Shown here piece by piece: positions 60,216 to 64,000 of a DNA stretch of 64,000 nucleotides. Within the stretch, counting starts at the first letter, position 1, and each line of letters starts with the position of its first letter. The notes beneath the pieces were generated by a model. It saw only the letters and a list, made by a program, of their open reading frames with translations, was not told the DNA's origin and ran no database searches. Origin of the DNA: Hamadaea sp013361475 (lineage in GTDB: Bacteria > Actinomycetota > Actinomycetes > Mycobacteriales > Micromonosporaceae); contig NZ_JBFAHM010000004.1 in the NCBI RefSeq assembly GCF_040654195.1, forward strand, positions 62,001-126,000, written 5' to 3'. The position numbers were made by a program, and so were the translations under genes.

Positions 60216-60911
60216 GTGGATCACACCGGACACGGGGCGTCCTGCCGGGCGGCGGGCGACGGCAGACTACGCGACGGGGCCTCGCTGAAGTTCTTCTGGG
60301 GACCGATGGACTGCGGCAAGTCCACACTGGCCCTGCAAATGGACTACAACCACTCCCGGCAGGGCCGCCGCGGCATCGTCCTCACCCGTAACGACCGGTC
60401 GCTGAGCCCCCGCGTCACCACCCGCATCGGCCTGTCCCACGACGCCGTCGAGGTGACCGACGACCTCGACCTCGTGACGCTCGTCCGGGAACGCTGGGCC
60501 GCCGGCGCCGCCGTCGACTACCTCATCTGCGACGAGGCCTGCTTCTACACCGAACACCAGATCGAGCAGCTCGCCGACCTCGTCGACACCTACGACGTCG
60601 ACGTGTACGCCTTCGGCCTGGCCACCGACTTCCGCTCCCAACTGTTCCCCGCCGCGCGACGCCTGTTCGAACTCGCCGACAGCGTCCACCGCCTCCAAGT
60701 CGAAGTCCTCTGCTGGTGCGGCCGCCCCGGCCTGCTCAACGCCCGCCTCGTCGGCGGCGCCGTGGCCCGCGAAGGCGAACAGGTCGTCATCGGCGACACC
60801 GGCGCCACCCAGGACGACGTGCGCTACCAAGTGCTGTGCCGCAGGCACTACCGCGCCGGCGAACTGGGCGCCACCGACACCGCTCTGGCGCACGACGGCT
60901 CGGCTGAGTAG
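60216..60911 (+). CDS. tdk: Thymidine kinase
   Basis: A 231-residue type II thymidine kinase. The P-loop is FFWGPMDCGKST, the Walker B-like YLICDEACFY carries the catalytic Glu, and CWCGRPGLLNARLV with a late VLCRRH forms the Zn site. It phosphorylates thymidine in nucleotide salvage. GTG 60216 lies 7 nt after TAGGCT (leaderless), which leaves a 30-residue extension before the fold; upstream frame is open but unlikely. Its TAG stop is the first half of the -10 (TAGCGT) of the next gene. Confidence 0.9.
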   Translation: MDHTGHGASCRAAGDGRLRDGASLKFFWGPMDCGKSTLALQMDYNHSRQGRRGIVLTRNDRSLSPRVTTRIGLSHDAVEVTDDLDLVTLVRERWAAGAAVDYLICDEACFYTEHQIEQLADLVDTYDVDVYAFGLATDFRSQLFPAARRLFELADSVHRLQVEVLCWCGRPGLLNARLVGGAVAREGEQVVIGDTGATQDDVRYQVLCRRHYRAGELGATDTALAHDGSAE

Positions 60912-60920
60912 CGTCACCCT

Positions 60921-61727
60921 ATGGGACGAGTAAGCAGCGGTACCTTCGACGAAGCCATATCGGCCTGGCGGCAATGGCAGGACGCACCCTGGGGCAGGCT
61001 GCGATACGCCATCGCCGCCCACAACCTGGCCCGCCACCTCGACGAAGCCCTCCCCGGCGGCGCGCCCGGGCGGGTCCTCGACGTCGCCGGCGGCAACGGA
61101 GTCGAAGCCGTCCGCCTCGCCACCGCCGGTCACAAGGTGACACTCGTCGACTACTCCGCGCAGATGCTCGCCGCCGCCGGCGAACTCGCCCGCAAAGCCG
61201 GCGTCGCCGACCGCATGACCATCGTGGAATCCGACGTCGCCCGCCTGCCCGACCTGCTCGCCGGCCTCGAACACGACCTCGTGCTCTGCCACAACCTGCT
61301 GCCCTACGTCACCGACGTCGAAGCCACCCTCACCACCTGCCTCGACGCCCTGCGCCCCGGCGGCGTCCTGTCGGTCATCAGCGGCAACGCCCACAGCGAA
61401 CCCCTCCGCGCCGCCGTACGCGAACAAGACCCCACCGCCGCCCTCGAAGCGCTCAAGTCTCCGGTTCGCATGACCCGCACCTTCGGCACCCCGATGACCC
61501 CCCGCACCGCCGACGAAGTCATCGCCGTCCTGACCAAGCTCGGCGCCCGCGTCGACGGCCACTACGGCATCCGCAGCGTCTGCGACTACATGGCCGACGA
61601 CGACCGCAAATACGACGCCGGCTTCTACGCCGAACTCGAACGCCTCGAGATGGCCCTCGCCGACCGGCTGCCCTACAAACTCACCGCCCGCCTCTTCCAC
61701 GTCATCGCCGTCAAACCACTCGCCTGA
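60921..61727 (+). CDS. SAM-dependent methyltransferase (SmtA/UbiE-like)
   Basis: A 268-residue class I methyltransferase. SAM motif I is VLDVAGGNGVEAVRLATAG, acidic motif II TLVDYSAQML, then LVLCHNLLPYV and LRPGGVLSVISGN. The C-terminal third has MTRTFGTPMTPRTADEVIAV, as in the CmoM/SmtA group, some of which modify tRNA. TAGCGT lies 6 nt before the ATG. Its last codons are duplicated just downstream. Confidence 0.87.
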   Translation: MGRVSSGTFDEAISAWRQWQDAPWGRLRYAIAAHNLARHLDEALPGGAPGRVLDVAGGNGVEAVRLATAGHKVTLVDYSAQMLAAAGELARKAGVADRMTIVESDVARLPDLLAGLEHDLVLCHNLLPYVTDVEATLTTCLDALRPGGVLSVISGNAHSEPLRAAVREQDPTAALEALKSPVRMTRTFGTPMTPRTADEVIAVLTKLGARVDGHYGIRSVCDYMADDDRKYDAGFYAELERLEMALADRLPYKLTARLFHVIAVKPLA

Positions 61728-61757
61728 CCGGAGAGCGGCGAAACCACTCGCCTGACC
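61713..61757 (+). repeat. 17-bp direct repeat duplicating the gene end
   Basis: AAACCACTCGCCTGACC at 61713-61729 (coding the final K-P-L-A and stop) recurs unchanged at 61741-61757. Looks like a recent tandem duplication with 11 bases between the copies. Confidence 0.85.
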
Positions 61758-61783
61758 AGCCCGGGGCGCGTACCGTCGCCCGG

Positions 61784-62314
61784 ATGCGCCCCGGACCCGG
61801 CGAACTCCTGCACTTCTCCGAAGACCCCACGATCAGCGTCTTCCACCCCCACGTCGCCCCGACCGCCCGCGAAACCGGCGCCTACGTGTGGGCCGTCGAC
61901 GACGCCCACAGCCCGTCCTACTGGTTCCCCCGCCAATGCCCCCGCGCCATGGCCTGGACCGGCACCCACACCGACCCGGCCGACGCCGCCCGCCTCCTCG
62001 GCCCGGCCACCACCCGAGTCCACGTCATCGAATACGACTGGCTCCCCACCCTCCAAACCACCACCCTGTACGCCTACCGCCTTCCCGCCACGGCGTTCCA
62101 GCCCATCCACGAAGACCGCCACGCGTACGTCGCGACCACCACCGTCGAACCCCTCGGCCCCGCCGAACCCGTCGGCGACCTCCTCACCGCCCACCGCGAC
62201 GCCGGCATCCAACTCCGCCTCACCGAAACGCTCTGGCCCTGGTGGGACGAGGTCATCACCAGCACCCTCAGCTTCAGCGGCATCCGCCTCCGCAACGCCC
62301 GCCCACGACCCTGA
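61784..62314 (+). CDS. DUF6886-type conserved protein
   Basis: A 176-residue protein: LLHFSEDPTISVFHPHVAPT at the start, AVDDAHSPSYWFPRQCPRAM and VEPLGPAEPVGDLLTAHRDAGI later, a pattern I associate with the uncharacterised DUF6886 family. The many His, Trp and Glu suggest a metal or ligand site. The ATG follows TACCGT by 7 nt (leaderless). Confidence 0.75.
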   Translation: MRPGPGELLHFSEDPTISVFHPHVAPTARETGAYVWAVDDAHSPSYWFPRQCPRAMAWTGTHTDPADAARLLGPATTRVHVIEYDWLPTLQTTTLYAYRLPATAFQPIHEDRHAYVATTTVEPLGPAEPVGDLLTAHRDAGIQLRLTETLWPWWDEVITSTLSFSGIRLRNARPRP

Positions 62315-62389
62315 GCCGCACCCCTGAGACTTCCCTGAAACACCCCCACGGCACCGGCGGATGTTGCGCCCACGAGCCATCATGGGCAG

Positions 62390-63607
<1,218 letters not shown>

Positions 63608-63651
63608 CCCACCCTGGTCACCAGGCACAGCGCGGAGCTAGGCTGACGCCC

Positions 63652-63759
63652 ATGTTCAAGGCCGTCGTCTGCTTCGCGCTCTTCTTCATCGCCGTCGGAG
63701 CAGCCGGCATGTTCTTCGCCGAACAACGCCGAAAGATGGGCAACGGCCCCCGCCGCTGA
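63652..63759 (+). CDS. 35-residue single-helix membrane peptide
   Basis: The frame from ATG 63652 encodes MFKAVVCFALFFIAVG, then AAGMFFAEQRRKMGNGPRR, and stops at 63759. One hydrophobic helix (residues 4-24) is followed by a positive tail, so the C-terminus is inside. TAGGCT lies 7 nt before the ATG, the same promoter-start spacing as many genes here. No homologue is known to me. Confidence 0.55.
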   Translation: MFKAVVCFALFFIAVGAAGMFFAEQRRKMGNGPRR

Positions 63760-63809
63760 TCAACGCCCCAGCCGCCTCACCCGAGTCGGCCGTGCACCGA
63801 TGAGCCGAA

Positions 63810-64000
63810 TCAGCGACCGACCGGCGAACCCGGACGAGCCGCCGCATACCACTCGGCCAGATCGGCGAACAACCGCCGATGCTCCTCCGCCGACCCGATC
63901 GCCGCCCGCCGCTCCGAATGCCGCACATAAAACTCGATCGCATCCCGCACGAACCGGCGATCGACATCGGCGACCCGCAACGGCAGCGCCGCCCGTGGAC
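63810..64000 (-). CDS. C-terminal end of an unidentified protein (start beyond window)
   Basis: The minus frame from the window edge reads LPLRVADVDRRFVRDAIEFY, then VRHSERRAAIGSAEEHRRLF and ADLAEWYAAARPGSPVGR before TGA at 63810. The composition is coding-like and helical. Too little is visible to name a family. Confidence 0.6.
   Translation of the reverse strand, partial: PRAALPLRVADVDRRFVRDAIEFYVRHSERRAAIGSAEEHRRLFADLAEWYAAARPGSPVGR

Overview
The window is about 70% GC with tightly packed genes, actinobacterial protein families (WYL, ANTAR, ECF42/DGPF, Spo0M, DUF4395-thioredoxin, MurQ with an NgcEFG-type ABC importer) and a strong preference for the hexamer GTACGC inside genes. This points to a high-GC filamentous actinomycete, most likely of the family Micromonosporaceae (inference). 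It reads as ordinary chromosome. No rRNA, tRNA, CRISPR array or insertion sequence was recognised. One lone tyrosine recombinase is present.

Layout. 0-4.8 kb: an APH-family kinase fragment, three serine hydrolases (proline iminopeptidase, class-C beta-lactamase/esterase-like, alpha/beta hydrolase) and a NUDIX-arginase fusion; two strong operator-like dyads lie between the first two hydrolases. 4.8-9.7 kb: an empty 650-bp stretch, three GNAT acetyltransferases, a lipoprotein, a decayed UvrA-like tail and a ferredoxin-reductase-type flavoprotein. 9.7-17.6 kb: a kinase-like protein without a P-loop, a PAP2-GT87 fusion, a TPR protein, small membrane proteins, BI-1, a HEAT-repeat remnant, an EamA exporter and a PP2C phosphatase. 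17.6-29.4 kb: an RHH/PIN pair, ECF42 with its DGPF partner, an oxidoreductase, a PyrE-like enzyme, secreted proteins, a WYL regulator with an SDR, an FAD monooxygenase, a GNAT-NUDIX fusion and a polysaccharide deacetylase. 29.4-32.5 kb: a compact RNA-repair operon (RNA ligase plus HD-Pnk), then the recombinase. 32.5-39.1 kb: an acidic repeat protein, its membrane-anchored paralogue, two GAF-ANTAR proteins, an ABC-F ATPase behind an apparent leader-peptide attenuator, and a PASTA protein. 40-52.3 kb: a thioredoxin pair, a kinase, then a peptidoglycan/amino-sugar salvage neighbourhood (ABC importer, RpiR regulator, MurQ, sugar kinase, SH3-NlpC-like protein, GH35, LD-carboxypeptidase). 52.3-64 kb: a conserved hypothetical, UbiA, cytochrome bd (cydAB), PlsC, a small LuxR-type regulator, a UMF1-type MFS protein, thymidine kinase, a methyltransferase, a Spo0M-like protein and a 35-residue membrane peptide.

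How the genes work together. The clearest functional units are the RNA-repair pair (end healing by HD-Pnk, sealing by the ligase), the importer-kinase-MurQ-RpiR amino-sugar set, cydAB, the DGPF-ECF42 sigma module, and the ABC-F gene with its leader.

Two genome-style signals recur. About eighteen start codons sit 6-7 nt after a TANNNT hexamer with no Shine-Dalgarno sequence, the hallmark of leaderless transcripts; at 40,994-41,015 two such promoters overlap back to back in 22 bp. Most gene ends carry a long inverted repeat, several of which begin at the stop codon or use a palindromic double stop (CTAG, TTAA, TGATCA). All function calls come from reading motifs by eye; no database search was run.
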